Source: a virus. Taken from it: a DNA stretch of 49,799 bases. The notes beneath the pieces were generated by a model. The model made no database searches, was not told the DNA's origin, and saw only the letters and a program-made list of their open reading frames with translations. The position numbers and the translations under genes were made by a program. Shown here in pieces: positions 8,268-17,042 of this stretch; within the stretch, counting starts at the first letter, position 1; each line of letters starts with the position of its first letter. The DNA lies in the IMG/VR virus record IMGVR_UViG_3300022816_000110, positions 1 to 49,799 of that record, one strand, 5' to 3'.

Positions 8268-8570
8268 CTAATTTTGTTTACCAGCAATTTCTAACCGATC
8301 CAAACGGTGGTGTGCCTGCTTAGCCGACTCCTCAACCCTTGTTACGCGCTCGGACAGTACATCAAAGCGTTGACCTTGTGCGCGCTGCTCCAGCCTAACC
8401 TCATCGACACCTCGTTTGATATATTCCACGTCTGTTCGTAAAATAGCGTCCTTTCCTGCCTCCGTTTGCGTATCCTGTCGGATAGAACGATTCCTCCCAA
8501 ACCACCCGATTGCAATACCGCTAATTATTCCCGCTGCTGATAATAGCATCATGATAGATGATTGATCCAT
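8268..8570 (-). CDS. Lysis-cassette membrane/coiled-coil protein (XhlA-like)
   Basis: A 100-residue protein with an N-terminal membrane helix (residues 5-24, MMLLSAAGIISGIAIGWF) and a long charged helix with heptads (VEYIKRGVDEVRL, DVLSERVTRVEES, HHRLDRLE). Proteins of this design sit beside holins in Bacillus phages (XhlA/BhlA type), although those usually carry the membrane helix at the other end. The ribosome site is aggaggctaat. It is the first gene after the terminator at 8601-8624. Confidence 0.65.
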   Translation of the reverse strand: MDQSSIMMLLSAAGIISGIAIGWFGRNRSIRQDTQTEAGKDAILRTDVEYIKRGVDEVRLEQRAQGQRFDVLSERVTRVEESAKQAHHRLDRLEIAGKQN

Positions 8571-8591
8571 ATTAGCCTCCTAATATTATTT

Positions 8592-8624
8592 CAAAATAAA
8601 AAGCCTCCGCTTAAGCGGAAGCTT
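8592..8624 (-). terminator. Terminator after the xkdX-like gene
   Basis: On the minus strand the stem gcttccgc/gcggaggc is followed by tttttatttt. It overlaps the stop codon of the XkdX-like gene and would give partial termination before the lysis genes. Confidence 0.7.
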
Positions 8625-8757
8625 CGTAAACTTGACCTGTTATCAATTGGTATTCCGATGTTGTGATTGTGGCCGTCTTAACGCCATCTTTGACTTGTTC
8701 CAAACTCCAAAGCTCGCGATCATAAAATCTCTTTATCCTTTCATACCAAACACTCAT
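8611..8757 (-). CDS. XkdX-like small phage protein
   Basis: A 48-residue gene starting MSVWYERIKRFYDRELW and ending EYQLITGQVYEASA. It matches the XkdX family pattern of W-x-x-x-I-x-R-x-Y-D-x-x-L-x-x-x-x-x-V, then I-T-x-x-E-Y-x-x-I-T-G. XkdX genes lie between tail-fibre and lysis genes in PBSX-like elements, exactly as here. The ATG overlaps the stop of the upstream gene (ATGA). Its role is unknown in the family. Confidence 0.8.
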   Translation of the reverse strand: MSVWYERIKRFYDRELWSLEQVKDGVKTATITTSEYQLITGQVYEASA

Positions 8758-9251
8758 GCGCTAGCACCTCCAGTCATGATTGCATACCAAATATCCGCTA
8801 TATCTGAGTCATGCTCAGTTATCCGCGCATCTTTGAGCATCGTGTCATACCACAGATCGGCATTTTCAGCTTCGAGCTGCTCAATTCTAATCTGTTCGGC
8901 TGTCTTTGGAGGCGGAGTATTTTCCTGCTCGATCTCCTCCGGTGTCTTATCGCGTTCTGTTACAGATACTATCTTGCCTTCAACTATCTCCAAAGTAAAG
9001 TAAGGTCTGAGCCTTTGAATAGTATCCATAAGCTCCTTCTGTTCTTCAACGTCAGAGTCGAGAATGTAGTAAGGGATTGCTGAGTCTGGATAGCTGTTAG
9101 CGTTGAGCCAATACCCAATTTCATAAACTCCATTCTCAAACACTAGCATTTTATCGGTTGTTGACTCAGCAATTGACGTAGGTAAATCAACAGGAGCTAC
9201 AGGAATTACTTCCTCTTCTGGGTCAACAACTTCTTCAATCTCTTCTTCCAT
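8754..9251 (-). CDS. Fibre-associated protein of unknown function (XkdW position)
   Basis: A 165-residue acidic protein. The N-terminus is Glu/Val/Pro-rich, the middle (LVFENGVYEIGYWLNANSYPDSAIPYYIL) looks beta-rich, and the C-terminus is a helix with LEAENADLWYDTMLKDARI. The place between fibre and XkdX is where XkdW-like or fibre-assembly proteins are found. The C-terminal helix would suit a chaperone or trimerisation role, which is inferred. The ribosome site is ggagcg. Confidence 0.65.
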   Translation of the reverse strand: MEEEIEEVVDPEEEVIPVAPVDLPTSIAESTTDKMLVFENGVYEIGYWLNANSYPDSAIPYYILDSDVEEQKELMDTIQRLRPYFTLEIVEGKIVSVTERDKTPEEIEQENTPPPKTAEQIRIEQLEAENADLWYDTMLKDARITEHDSDIADIWYAIMTGGASA

Positions 9252-9262
9252 TGTAAACGCTC

Positions 9263-12200
9263 CTATCTGAATATGATGTAGTGGTATTGCCTATTTGGTG
9301 CGTTAGTTCCGTTAGCTGATGCGTCAGGGTTGCTACTGTTGTATGATACTGACATCGTCGACCCGCTGATAGCAATCTCAGTTGCGCTCCCTGATGATAC
9401 ATTATAGAAAGGCATTGCCAGACCGCCCGCTGCGCTTGCAGTACCAAGAGCTTGGAATAATGTAGAAGTACTAGGCATAATAAGAACAGCCGAAGGTGCG
9501 AATGGGAGCGTGATGTTTCGTGTTGCAGTACCGCTGCCTAGATACATCCCTGACGCATAAGGCTTGACCTCAGACGTGTATAACTCTGCCCATGCCGTCC
9601 ACACGCCGTTAACCATTCGCCTTGTATAAGTCTTCCAATTATCCGTGTCGTATGCGTTCTGCACAGCCCAATTTCCTACCGGATACTTACTTACATGGAT
9701 GAAATAGTTCCTTCCCGCAACAGGAGCGTTAAGCCCCCCGGGTACGTGGTACCAACCATCTGTTTGCATGAAGTTTATTTCCGTACCCGCAACTGTATAG
9801 TTGTACATGTCGTTACTCAACTGCGACCATCCGCCCCAAGTCCCAGTACCCAATCTTCTTCGTTCGTACACAGTATTTAACGCCCAATCGCGGTATGTTT
9901 GAGCAACAGCCCCTCCACCATGAGCGATGACTGTTAAGTAACCCGCAGAACCCGCTATGGCTGCGTTCGCTGGTAGATTCACAAAATAGTTTCCAGACAC
10001 AATGAGAGTGTTCAAATCCAAGCCTGGGGTGCTTTTGTCTATCGTCTCATTACTTATTTGAGTCCAAATAGACCAAACGCCTGCCGTATAACGACGGGTA
10101 AAATATCGACTACCATCTACAATATAGGCATGTTGACAGACGTAACCGGCAATTGAAGGATGATTAGCAATATTAACAATGTAAAATGCCACGTTTGCAA
10201 TAGGCGCGTTTACTGCATTATAAACATACCAGCTACCGATAGTTTGAAGGCTATTAAGAGAATTGTAACCATCAGGAAGAAGAATGCTTTCTTTTGCCTT
10301 TTGAACGAATTCAACAGTAGATAATTGAGTCGTATTCGTACCGACCGCTGCTGTTGGTGCTGTTGGCGTTCCAGTAAAACCTGGCGATGCGATTGCTGCT
10401 TTCGCGTTCCATGTAGCTTTCTCCGCGTCTGTTACGAACCGATTACTAGAGTCCTGCGTAATAATGGATGGCGGATGATTCAAAGGGTGCGCGTAGTTAT
10501 TGGCATCTGCAGCGATACCATCGAGCTTGATTTTGTCGGGAATACTTTGAAAGCCTGCTTCTGTCTGTGTCGCAATGGCATGTGATAAACCTCGCGATCC
10601 GATATGAGCATATAGATCAAATCGAGTGTTTAATGCGTAAGCCTCGTCAAGCATAAGACGCCAGTCTTGTACGCTGTCTTTTGTTTTAATATCCGTAATG
10701 TCTTGAGTGTTTTTAGCAACCGTCCCGCCTAAAGTGCTTTGGTAGGTTAGGGTTGCATCAATGATGTTTGTTGTCATTTTGTACTTATCTAGCGGCAGAT
10801 AGGTGACGGTGTATTCTGCGGTAGCATCAAAATCCGCCTCTAAAATTTGTATTTGAGCAGTTACATTGCCGTATCCACCACTCGGATTCGGGTACTTTGC
10901 TTTGCTATCGACAACTCCATTTTTATAAACACTCATGATCATTTCAGCTTTGTTTTTAAACCATGAAGCCGGATAAACATTCGCATTTATATAATAAACT
11001 CCGCTGCTTAAGATTGGATTTGCTTTCTCTCGAATAACAACCCCCTCAAGCAGCTCGATTTGATTACCGCCCGCTTGCAGACCTATTGCGCCTTCTGCAA
11101 CAACAGTTTCTTCTTTCGTCGTCGCAAGCTGGTAATCCAGCGTGTATGGTGTGTACGATAGAGATTTTGCGGTAGGAAGGACACTGACGTTTAGTTCAAC
11201 GTCGAGATCGAAAGTGTCTATATTGATTCCACTCGCAATGGTTCCGTTACTTGCGTCCGCGTAGATTGAAAAGTGAACAAAACCATTCGCGTCAATCAAA
11301 CTTGGAACTGATGCGGTTGGTACTACATTTGATACTTTCACAATCGTCGCTGACGTTGTTGTTGCGGGAGTGTACCATACATTGCCTGTCGCGTTAAAAG
11401 ATGCTAGACTCACCTTGTTCCCCGCTGGCCCGCTACCCGAAATGTAACCATTTCCAACTAACTTCGACACATTAGCCTTGAGCCACGCAACGCGCTCGGC
11501 AACGGTTACTGCAGAGCCGAATAACCACGAACCATGTTTACGAATTACGTATTCGATTAGGTTTTTCGATTCCAACCTCTGCGAGATTTGTCCATTTGTT
11601 GTTGTGGTAATCGGTCTAACCGTACCGTCTAACGTTTTCGCTGCGTCGTATTGAGCCTGTGATTCTTCGCCGCCCCAACTACCATTAGGTAGAATTAAGG
11701 TGCTGCTGAATCCCCATTTCACGATATGCGGGTTTTCTACAACGCTACCTGCAATTTTACCTTCCAAATCCGCTTTCGGACTGACTAAAGGCGTCCACTT
11801 TCTAGGTCCAACTAGATACTTAGTGCCTACCGTCCCGTTATTGATCTGCCAGCCGTTGAAGTAGGCTTGTATCTCCGGCACCGTCGGCGTGTATGCATCA
11901 TCCCAACCGCTTTCGGAATCCGCAATAGTGAGATAAAAATATGCCGTACTCGTAATTATTGCGAATTGATCCCCGGCGGTATCATTATTTATGTCCGGCA
12001 CTCTTTCGAGTATCTTGCCATCGTACTTTACAGCTGTCCCCACAACACCGTTAGGCGCTGGAACCTGCACTCGTTTATAATTCGCTCTGTCGGCATTGAA
12101 TAGCCACGGCAACGAACCGTCCAACACGATACCCGTCCTATGTCTCCGCGTAACCGTTCCTAGCGCGTCGTTGTACGTGTCCTTAACGCTGCCGTCCACA

Positions 12201-14407
12201 CTGGAAGCAAGGGTTGTCGGCAGAATTAAATAATCGTCGTTTTGTGGCTCGAATTGGGTTGCTACGCCGCCTAACTCCATTTGCGGTTCTACAAAGGTGA
12301 ACGTCCCCGCAACGTTGCTACCTAATTGAACCCTGATAATGGACGTTGTGGCTCTTGTTGTCCAAGTTTTAGGGAAAGAGAATCCTTGAACGAACGTTAT
12401 TACATTTTTCGCGGCGTCTAGTTCGACAAGGTTAACGAATTGATTTGCTACGTTCGGCAAGCTAAACGTATATTGTGTATTTGGCAAACATTGAAACTCG
12501 AAATCAGTGTATTGGTATGGAGCCGTTGCAACCAATTGCAGCACATATGGTGCGAGGACTTTCGCATTTGCAGCATTTACCACCCATTGGGTAAAAGGCG
12601 GAAAAAGGTTCCTTCCCTTCTTGCGAATAGCAGGATTGCGCAAGTGCTTCACGCTGTCCGCATACGGGAACTTCTCTGCAAGTTTTTCGCCTGTGTACTC
12701 TGGATCTACGTCGATTTTGGCGTACTCTGCTGCTGAAACTTGATACAACCTAGCACCGTCGAACGACACCCAACCAACTGCGCCAACTGTAGAAGTATTT
12801 TGAATCCATACGGAAGCGTCTGCTATATCTGACGTTGCGTCAATCTTCGCATAAAGCGTTTTATCGGTCGTCGTTTGCATAGCCGTGATGGTTCCGCCAA
12901 CGATAGCACTACCGTCTAATTTAGCCACTGTTACACGAGCAATTGACACACCATCTGTAACCGCATCGACCAAATATAAATACTTGCCCACTTTTAAATT
13001 AGGTGTAGGATACCTTATATTACGCCCGGTGTGCGAATCCCCGGACAACGAGGAAATAACTTGCGCCTTTCCTCCATATTTCTTCCTTGTATAATCAATC
13101 GACCTATTGCCCGGCCCGGCATTTTGCCAACCGTCCGCAATGCCATCACTATTGGAGTCATTCTCAAAATTCCCATCGCGACCAAGCAAATTAACTAGAG
13201 TTCGGCCACCAATTGAAATATCTGTCCCACTCGCTTGAGATGTATTAATAACACCAAGCCCTCTTTTAATTGTCGCAGGAATGGAGGCCGCTTCGGACTG
13301 AGCTGCCTTAAGTGCATCAATACTCGTCTTTGCCGCCTCTAAAGTAATCGCCGGTGCTGTCAGAGCACTGGATTTTCCTGTAATCCCCTTGATTAGCGTG
13401 AATAAACTTGATAGTAATGAAGTCAACGATCCAGTCAATGATGGCGTGACGGAGTCGGTTGTAGTCCGATTACCTATTTTGGAATCTGTTACAACGTTCA
13501 CTGCAATCGTTGTAGCCGCACTTCCTGCACTTGAAGTGACATCACCTGTTAATGCAGGTAATAATGATGCAGGCAATTTCGCCGAGTTGTCCAATCCTGC
13601 ATAACCGTTGACCTGATTCTTGTTGGCTGCATTCTCAGGTGTATAGCCTAACGCGTTCTGCTTCGCGTTCCATGCAGTTCTTTCCGCTGCGGTAATATGT
13701 TTAGTTAAATCATCGACGTGGGTCTTTGTCGCAGCCAGAGTAATGTCCGGTGTGTCAAAAGGATTCGACTTACCTGTTATCGCCTTCAAATATTTTGTAA
13801 ACCAGCTTATCCACTGTGTAAGCCTTCCGGTTAACCCATAAGCTACTGTAGTATTCGGGTCTGCTGATCGGTTCCCGATTTTCGGATCAGTAACAGAGCT
13901 GTCCGGATGATCAAGCACAGCGGCGTTAACGTGAGCATCAAATTCCGTTTGCTCAACAAATACCAGTGAATTATTTATGATTGCAGAGACGTTCGTAGCA
14001 TTTCCGACGATAGCCACGACATTAATGTACTTTTCAACAATGTCCGGTCCCCCACCCGCGGGGATATATTCCGCGCCAGCTCCTGCATTGCCGTAACAAT
14101 AAAGAATCTCCCCTTCATCGGGATCTGTCGCAAACAACCCGAGCTCACGGAAAAAAAAGCCAGTTGTAATCTCTGCATTGGATAGGTACGAGCTTACTGT
14201 CGTTTTGCCGTCAGTTACCGAAGTAATCTTATTGATAGGCAAGTATTTTTTTGCATTAATCAACGCCGTCAGTCCGGGCATTTGTTGTCCGCCAAGATTG
14301 CCGTCCCCCATACCAATGCGGGTATACACAAGAGATGTACCTGCTTGTGCTTTTGCCTGTAGCGCTCGTCCTTTATTGGTTAATATCAATCCGCCAAATG
14401 ATGCCAT
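9263..14407 (-). CDS. Long tail fibre protein with pyocin-knob repeats
   Basis: A 1714-residue fibre. Residues 1-150 are the P2-type fibre attachment domain (MASFGGLILTNKGRALQAKAQ...FRELGLFATDP). Next come two similar blocks with VTDPKIGNRS/VTDSKIGNRT and ITGKS near 170-370. The central region has jelly-roll-like carbohydrate-binding features. Three pyocin-knob-like repeats lie at about 1372-1612, each ending like YTAGVWSIWTQIS, GTGTWGGWSQLS or VNGVWTAWAELY. The C-terminal 100 residues form a separate Ser/Ala-rich tip. It should set host range by binding the cell surface, and it ends the baseplate gene series. Confidence 0.88.
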   Translation of the reverse strand: MASFGGLILTNKGRALQAKAQAGTSLVYTRIGMGDGNLGGQQMPGLTALINAKKYLPINKITSVTDGKTTVSSYLSNAEITTGFFFRELGLFATDPDEGEILYCYGNAGAGAEYIPAGGGPDIVEKYINVVAIVGNATNVSAIINNSLVFVEQTEFDAHVNAAVLDHPDSSVTDPKIGNRSADPNTTVAYGLTGRLTQWISWFTKYLKAITGKSNPFDTPDITLAATKTHVDDLTKHITAAERTAWNAKQNALGYTPENAANKNQVNGYAGLDNSAKLPASLLPALTGDVTSSAGSAATTIAVNVVTDSKIGNRTTTDSVTPSLTGSLTSLLSSLFTLIKGITGKSSALTAPAITLEAAKTSIDALKAAQSEAASIPATIKRGLGVINTSQASGTDISIGGRTLVNLLGRDGNFENDSNSDGIADGWQNAGPGNRSIDYTRKKYGGKAQVISSLSGDSHTGRNIRYPTPNLKVGKYLYLVDAVTDGVSIARVTVAKLDGSAIVGGTITAMQTTTDKTLYAKIDATSDIADASVWIQNTSTVGAVGWVSFDGARLYQVSAAEYAKIDVDPEYTGEKLAEKFPYADSVKHLRNPAIRKKGRNLFPPFTQWVVNAANAKVLAPYVLQLVATAPYQYTDFEFQCLPNTQYTFSLPNVANQFVNLVELDAAKNVITFVQGFSFPKTWTTRATTSIIRVQLGSNVAGTFTFVEPQMELGGVATQFEPQNDDYLILPTTLASSVDGSVKDTYNDALGTVTRRHRTGIVLDGSLPWLFNADRANYKRVQVPAPNGVVGTAVKYDGKILERVPDINNDTAGDQFAIITSTAYFYLTIADSESGWDDAYTPTVPEIQAYFNGWQINNGTVGTKYLVGPRKWTPLVSPKADLEGKIAGSVVENPHIVKWGFSSTLILPNGSWGGEESQAQYDAAKTLDGTVRPITTTTNGQISQRLESKNLIEYVIRKHGSWLFGSAVTVAERVAWLKANVSKLVGNGYISGSGPAGNKVSLASFNATGNVWYTPATTTSATIVKVSNVVPTASVPSLIDANGFVHFSIYADASNGTIASGINIDTFDLDVELNVSVLPTAKSLSYTPYTLDYQLATTKEETVVAEGAIGLQAGGNQIELLEGVVIREKANPILSSGVYYINANVYPASWFKNKAEMIMSVYKNGVVDSKAKYPNPSGGYGNVTAQIQILEADFDATAEYTVTYLPLDKYKMTTNIIDATLTYQSTLGGTVAKNTQDITDIKTKDSVQDWRLMLDEAYALNTRFDLYAHIGSRGLSHAIATQTEAGFQSIPDKIKLDGIAADANNYAHPLNHPPSIITQDSSNRFVTDAEKATWNAKAAIASPGFTGTPTAPTAAVGTNTTQLSTVEFVQKAKESILLPDGYNSLNSLQTIGSWYVYNAVNAPIANVAFYIVNIANHPSIAGYVCQHAYIVDGSRYFTRRYTAGVWSIWTQISNETIDKSTPGLDLNTLIVSGNYFVNLPANAAIAGSAGYLTVIAHGGGAVAQTYRDWALNTVYERRRLGTGTWGGWSQLSNDMYNYTVAGTEINFMQTDGWYHVPGGLNAPVAGRNYFIHVSKYPVGNWAVQNAYDTDNWKTYTRRMVNGVWTAWAELYTSEVKPYASGMYLGSGTATRNITLPFAPSAVLIMPSTSTLFQALGTASAAGGLAMPFYNVSSGSATEIAISGSTMSVSYNSSNPDASANGTNAPNRQYHYIIFR

Positions 14408-14970
14408 TAGGTCACCTGCTTCGCTGTAATAAATTCGCCCGTATGCAGAGCGTTACCGATATAAATCCCCATACTATCGCCGCTTGTGATCTCGATAGAC
14501 TCCAGCCAGCTACGCACGTTTTTCACCGAGTTAATGGCTGCGATAAATTCCGCCGCCTTACTCGCATTAGCCGCTGGATCACTCGTTAGAACTTTAAAAT
14601 AACCAGGTTCCCCGCCGTACTCATACCACTCCTTTACTTCTCCCGAGCCGAATATCGTTGCAATTAACTCCTCGACCGCGCTTGGGGTCCCTTTCCGCCG
14701 ATGCCAACCATAGCTCCGCTTAACAAGCTCCCTTCGCTGCTCTAACGGCAATGTCGGGTCGTAAAAGTCAATATGGTACTGCCAAGCAAGCTCGTCCGTC
14801 TCCGCCTCCGTGATCTTGTCCAGACGGTTAAAATAGGATAGGTGCTTGATTTGATTTGTCAGCACACGCAATTCATCATCTATCGCTTGAGCTGCAGCGG
14901 AGACAACAGGATCAACTGCGATATTGTAAGGCATCAGATCAACAAGATTGATTGCATCCATATTAATCAT
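14407..14970 (-). CDS. Phage tail protein I (P2 gpI-like, baseplate)
   Basis: A 187-residue protein with the gpI family features: LMPYNIAVDPVVSAAAQAID near the start, then LDELAWQYHIDFYD-like and RRELVKRSYGWHRRKGTPSAVEEL in the middle. In P2, gpI joins gpJ at the baseplate edge. The ATG has GGAGGT seven bases upstream and overlaps the gpJ stop; another ATG lies three codons in. The gene order J-I-fibre supports the call. Confidence 0.88.
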   Translation of the reverse strand: MINMDAINLVDLMPYNIAVDPVVSAAAQAIDDELRVLTNQIKHLSYFNRLDKITEAETDELAWQYHIDFYDPTLPLEQRRELVKRSYGWHRRKGTPSAVEELIATIFGSGEVKEWYEYGGEPGYFKVLTSDPAANASKAAEFIAAINSVKNVRSWLESIEITSGDSMGIYIGNALHTGEFITAKQVT

Positions 14971-16087
14971 CCATTAGACCTCCATATGTGGGCGTAATCG
15001 TCCCCGCTATAGCAACCTCATCTGGTTCGACCTCTGTGTATACTGGACCCGTTACGTTTACCCTGTGGGCACCTGCGTCCATAATTCGCCGTATCAATTC
15101 CGAAGGATTGATGTTACGTCCGAGACGTGACTTTTGCCAGAGCACATAACCAGTGATTGCTTGCGTCACAGCAGCCTGTAAGGCAGCCACCTCAGATGTC
15201 CGATCTTTCGAAATCCAATAATGAAGCACAATGTTGTACGTGACAGCCGAGGGAGCTTGTACGGTTACCTGGTCCGTCAACGGGCGCCTTGTCCGATCGT
15301 TTACAGCCTCATCCACAAGATTAAGTAACGATTGTCCAGGTATCTCCCCATTCTCCAGCAAAGGCACGACCACAACCTTGCATGGTGCTGGCGAAAAAAC
15401 AGCAACGTCTGAAATAGACGCACTAGCCGACTTAGCCCAATGCCGATATGCCCCACTTGGACCGGCTACCGAAAAAGATTCCGGCGCCGTGTGAACACGC
15501 TCGCGATATGCCTCGTCATCCTCAGTGTCCGCCCCGCCCGCACTCACTGTCACATTACTAGCTGTTGCAAGGAACGGAATAGGATCTACGATTTGATTGA
15601 TCTGTCCAACTCCGTAGCCATTACCGAGCGCTCCTGCCTCTGTACAAAGAGCCAATGCATCCACCACCAATTGACCCGGAGCCACCTGAACAAAGGCTAC
15701 CGTTGCAAAATAGCGTTTCGGATCTGACTCGGTGCTTACTCTTGTACCCTTTGGAATCGATACTGCTGATAATTGCGGTGCTGAAAGAGTGAAGCGTAGC
15801 GTTGCAGCAGCCGGAGCCGCTGGAAGTCGAGGCGTCTCCGTAAAAGCGCCGAGATGATCCAGCATCGGCCCGGCTGAGTACTTGAGCAGATTTTGCTTCG
15901 CCGTCAAATTAATCAGCGTCCGCTGCTGCACGATAATAGCGGCTATAGATAACAAAAAGAGGCGCACAGGATCGCCCGGATATAAAACCCGACCGCTGGC
16001 AGCCTCGTATGTCGTAATCATATGATTTAAAGATGAGGTTACGTCTTCGCTGACGTACTCCATATCAGGCAAGTCTATAAGTGTCAC
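14963..16087 (-). CDS. Baseplate J protein (P2 gpJ / gp47 family)
   Basis: A 374-residue protein. The N-terminal portion (DPVRLFLLSIAAIIVQQRTLINLTAKQNLLKYS) and the central GGADTEDDEAYRERVHTAPESFSVAGPSGAYRHWA are diagnostic of Baseplate_J proteins. Such proteins form the inner wedge of contractile-tail baseplates. The start is GTG overlapping the upstream TGA (GGTGA), so it is coupled to the W gene. Length fits the family. Confidence 0.93.
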   Translation of the reverse strand: MTLIDLPDMEYVSEDVTSSLNHMITTYEAASGRVLYPGDPVRLFLLSIAAIIVQQRTLINLTAKQNLLKYSAGPMLDHLGAFTETPRLPAAPAAATLRFTLSAPQLSAVSIPKGTRVSTESDPKRYFATVAFVQVAPGQLVVDALALCTEAGALGNGYGVGQINQIVDPIPFLATASNVTVSAGGADTEDDEAYRERVHTAPESFSVAGPSGAYRHWAKSASASISDVAVFSPAPCKVVVVPLLENGEIPGQSLLNLVDEAVNDRTRRPLTDQVTVQAPSAVTYNIVLHYWISKDRTSEVAALQAAVTQAITGYVLWQKSRLGRNINPSELIRRIMDAGAHRVNVTGPVYTEVEPDEVAIAGTITPTYGGLMDD

Positions 16088-16413
16088 CTTTCGGCCACCT
16101 CCTCGCTTTCGTCCACAATTTCAATTTGCACAATAGGTTGCAGCATTCCTTGCTGTTGATCTGCTTCATAACGAACCTGTATTACCGCAGCTCGTGGTTC
16201 ATAGGTTCGTATGGCGGATGTGATGATACCTGAGAGTCTTGCCTGCGCAACGGGTATCGGGTCATCTAGCACACTATTGTCGAGCCCAAACGCTCTATCT
16301 AATGGAACGCTGCCCTGCGCTGTCATCATAATTGTTCGGACGTTTTGGATAATTTCCTGCGTCTCGTCTGGGCTCCAATGAATCGGCTGTGGTTCTATCG
16401 TTACCTCTATCAT
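16084..16413 (-). CDS. Baseplate wedge protein (P2 gpW / gp25 family)
   Basis: A 109-residue protein with the gp25-like pattern EIIQNVRTIMMTAQGSVPLDRAFGLD followed by RLSGIITSAIRTYEPRAAVIQVRYE. It nucleates sheath assembly on the baseplate in related phages. It sits between U and J and overlaps both neighbours by a few bases, typical of a translationally coupled tail operon. Confidence 0.92.
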   Translation of the reverse strand: MIEVTIEPQPIHWSPDETQEIIQNVRTIMMTAQGSVPLDRAFGLDNSVLDDPIPVAQARLSGIITSAIRTYEPRAAVIQVRYEADQQQGMLQPIVQIEIVDESEEVAER

Positions 16414-16814
16414 TTCTTAATCACCGCCAAATATTCTTCAAGAGTAACATCCACATTACCGAACACGACATTGCCGTCCTTGTCCACCTTGTCCCACGAT
16501 TGGCTCAACTGTGTCACTACCCACATCTGACTGCCCATAGCTTGGCCGCCAATCGTTAGAGGCATCGCCTTACCCAACGATGCAAGCTGCTGCAGAGCAG
16601 TCATTTCCTTGCGCGGGTTTATCCCGTACTTGGCATCAAAGTGCATTGTAAAAGTAACAGTATCAAGTCCAGGACCAACAAACTGCTTAACTGCCTTTTT
16701 GCCAATAACTTCGTGGTTTGCCCACCTACCGGCGGTCGACCGAGTGAAATCCGAAAAGGTCCGAATTGTCTGTGGCGATGCGACAAAAACAATCTTACCC
16801 AATGCGCCGATCAT
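16410..16814 (-). CDS. Phage tail protein U (P2 gpU-like)
   Basis: A 134-residue protein with the P2 gpU family signature: MIGALGKIVFVASPQTIRTF, then RWANHEVIGKK, FVGPGLDTVTFTMHFDAKYGINPR and the C-terminal WDKVDKDGNV...VDVTLEEYL. In P2 it takes part in tail completion. Here it lies between the V-like and W genes rather than next to the tape measure, an order seen in other Firmicute contractile phages. Confidence 0.85.
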   Translation of the reverse strand: MIGALGKIVFVASPQTIRTFSDFTRSTAGRWANHEVIGKKAVKQFVGPGLDTVTFTMHFDAKYGINPRKEMTALQQLASLGKAMPLTIGGQAMGSQMWVVTQLSQSWDKVDKDGNVVFGNVDVTLEEYLAVIKK

Positions 16815-17041
16815 GACGCGCCCTCATCGATCTCACCGAGACAAAACCCAACACTTATACCATTTGGTAAAAAAGCACATAGCACTTGACTACCTATATT
16901 AGGCGTTGGTACATGTTTGAGTAACAGTAACTCATCGCTAACCAAGTCATCTTTATCCGGAAATGCCACGCGAACCACGCGGCGGAAGTTATCAGACGTC
17001 GATACGATTCCAATACGTATTGTGTTTTTTAAATCGGACAT
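16811..17041 (-). CDS. Short gpV-like baseplate protein (OB-fold only)
   Basis: A 76-residue protein starting MSDLKNTIRIGIVSTSD, then RVVRVAFPDKDDLVSDELLLLKH and IGSQVLCAFLPNGISVGFCLGEI. This matches the N-terminal OB-fold of phage baseplate V/spike proteins, but the C-terminal beta-helical spike of about 100 residues is absent. The start at 17041 was chosen over an in-frame codon 48 bases upstream because it has GGGGTGG and avoids overlap. The spike function may lie elsewhere. Confidence 0.65.
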   Translation of the reverse strand: MSDLKNTIRIGIVSTSDNFRRVVRVAFPDKDDLVSDELLLLKHVPTPNIGSQVLCAFLPNGISVGFCLGEIDEGAS

Positions 17042-17042
17042 G

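Noticed and set aside
12440-12736. Long plus-strand frames inside the fibre and tape-measure genes
   Set aside because: They lie fully antisense to clearly recognised genes and lack ribosome sites.
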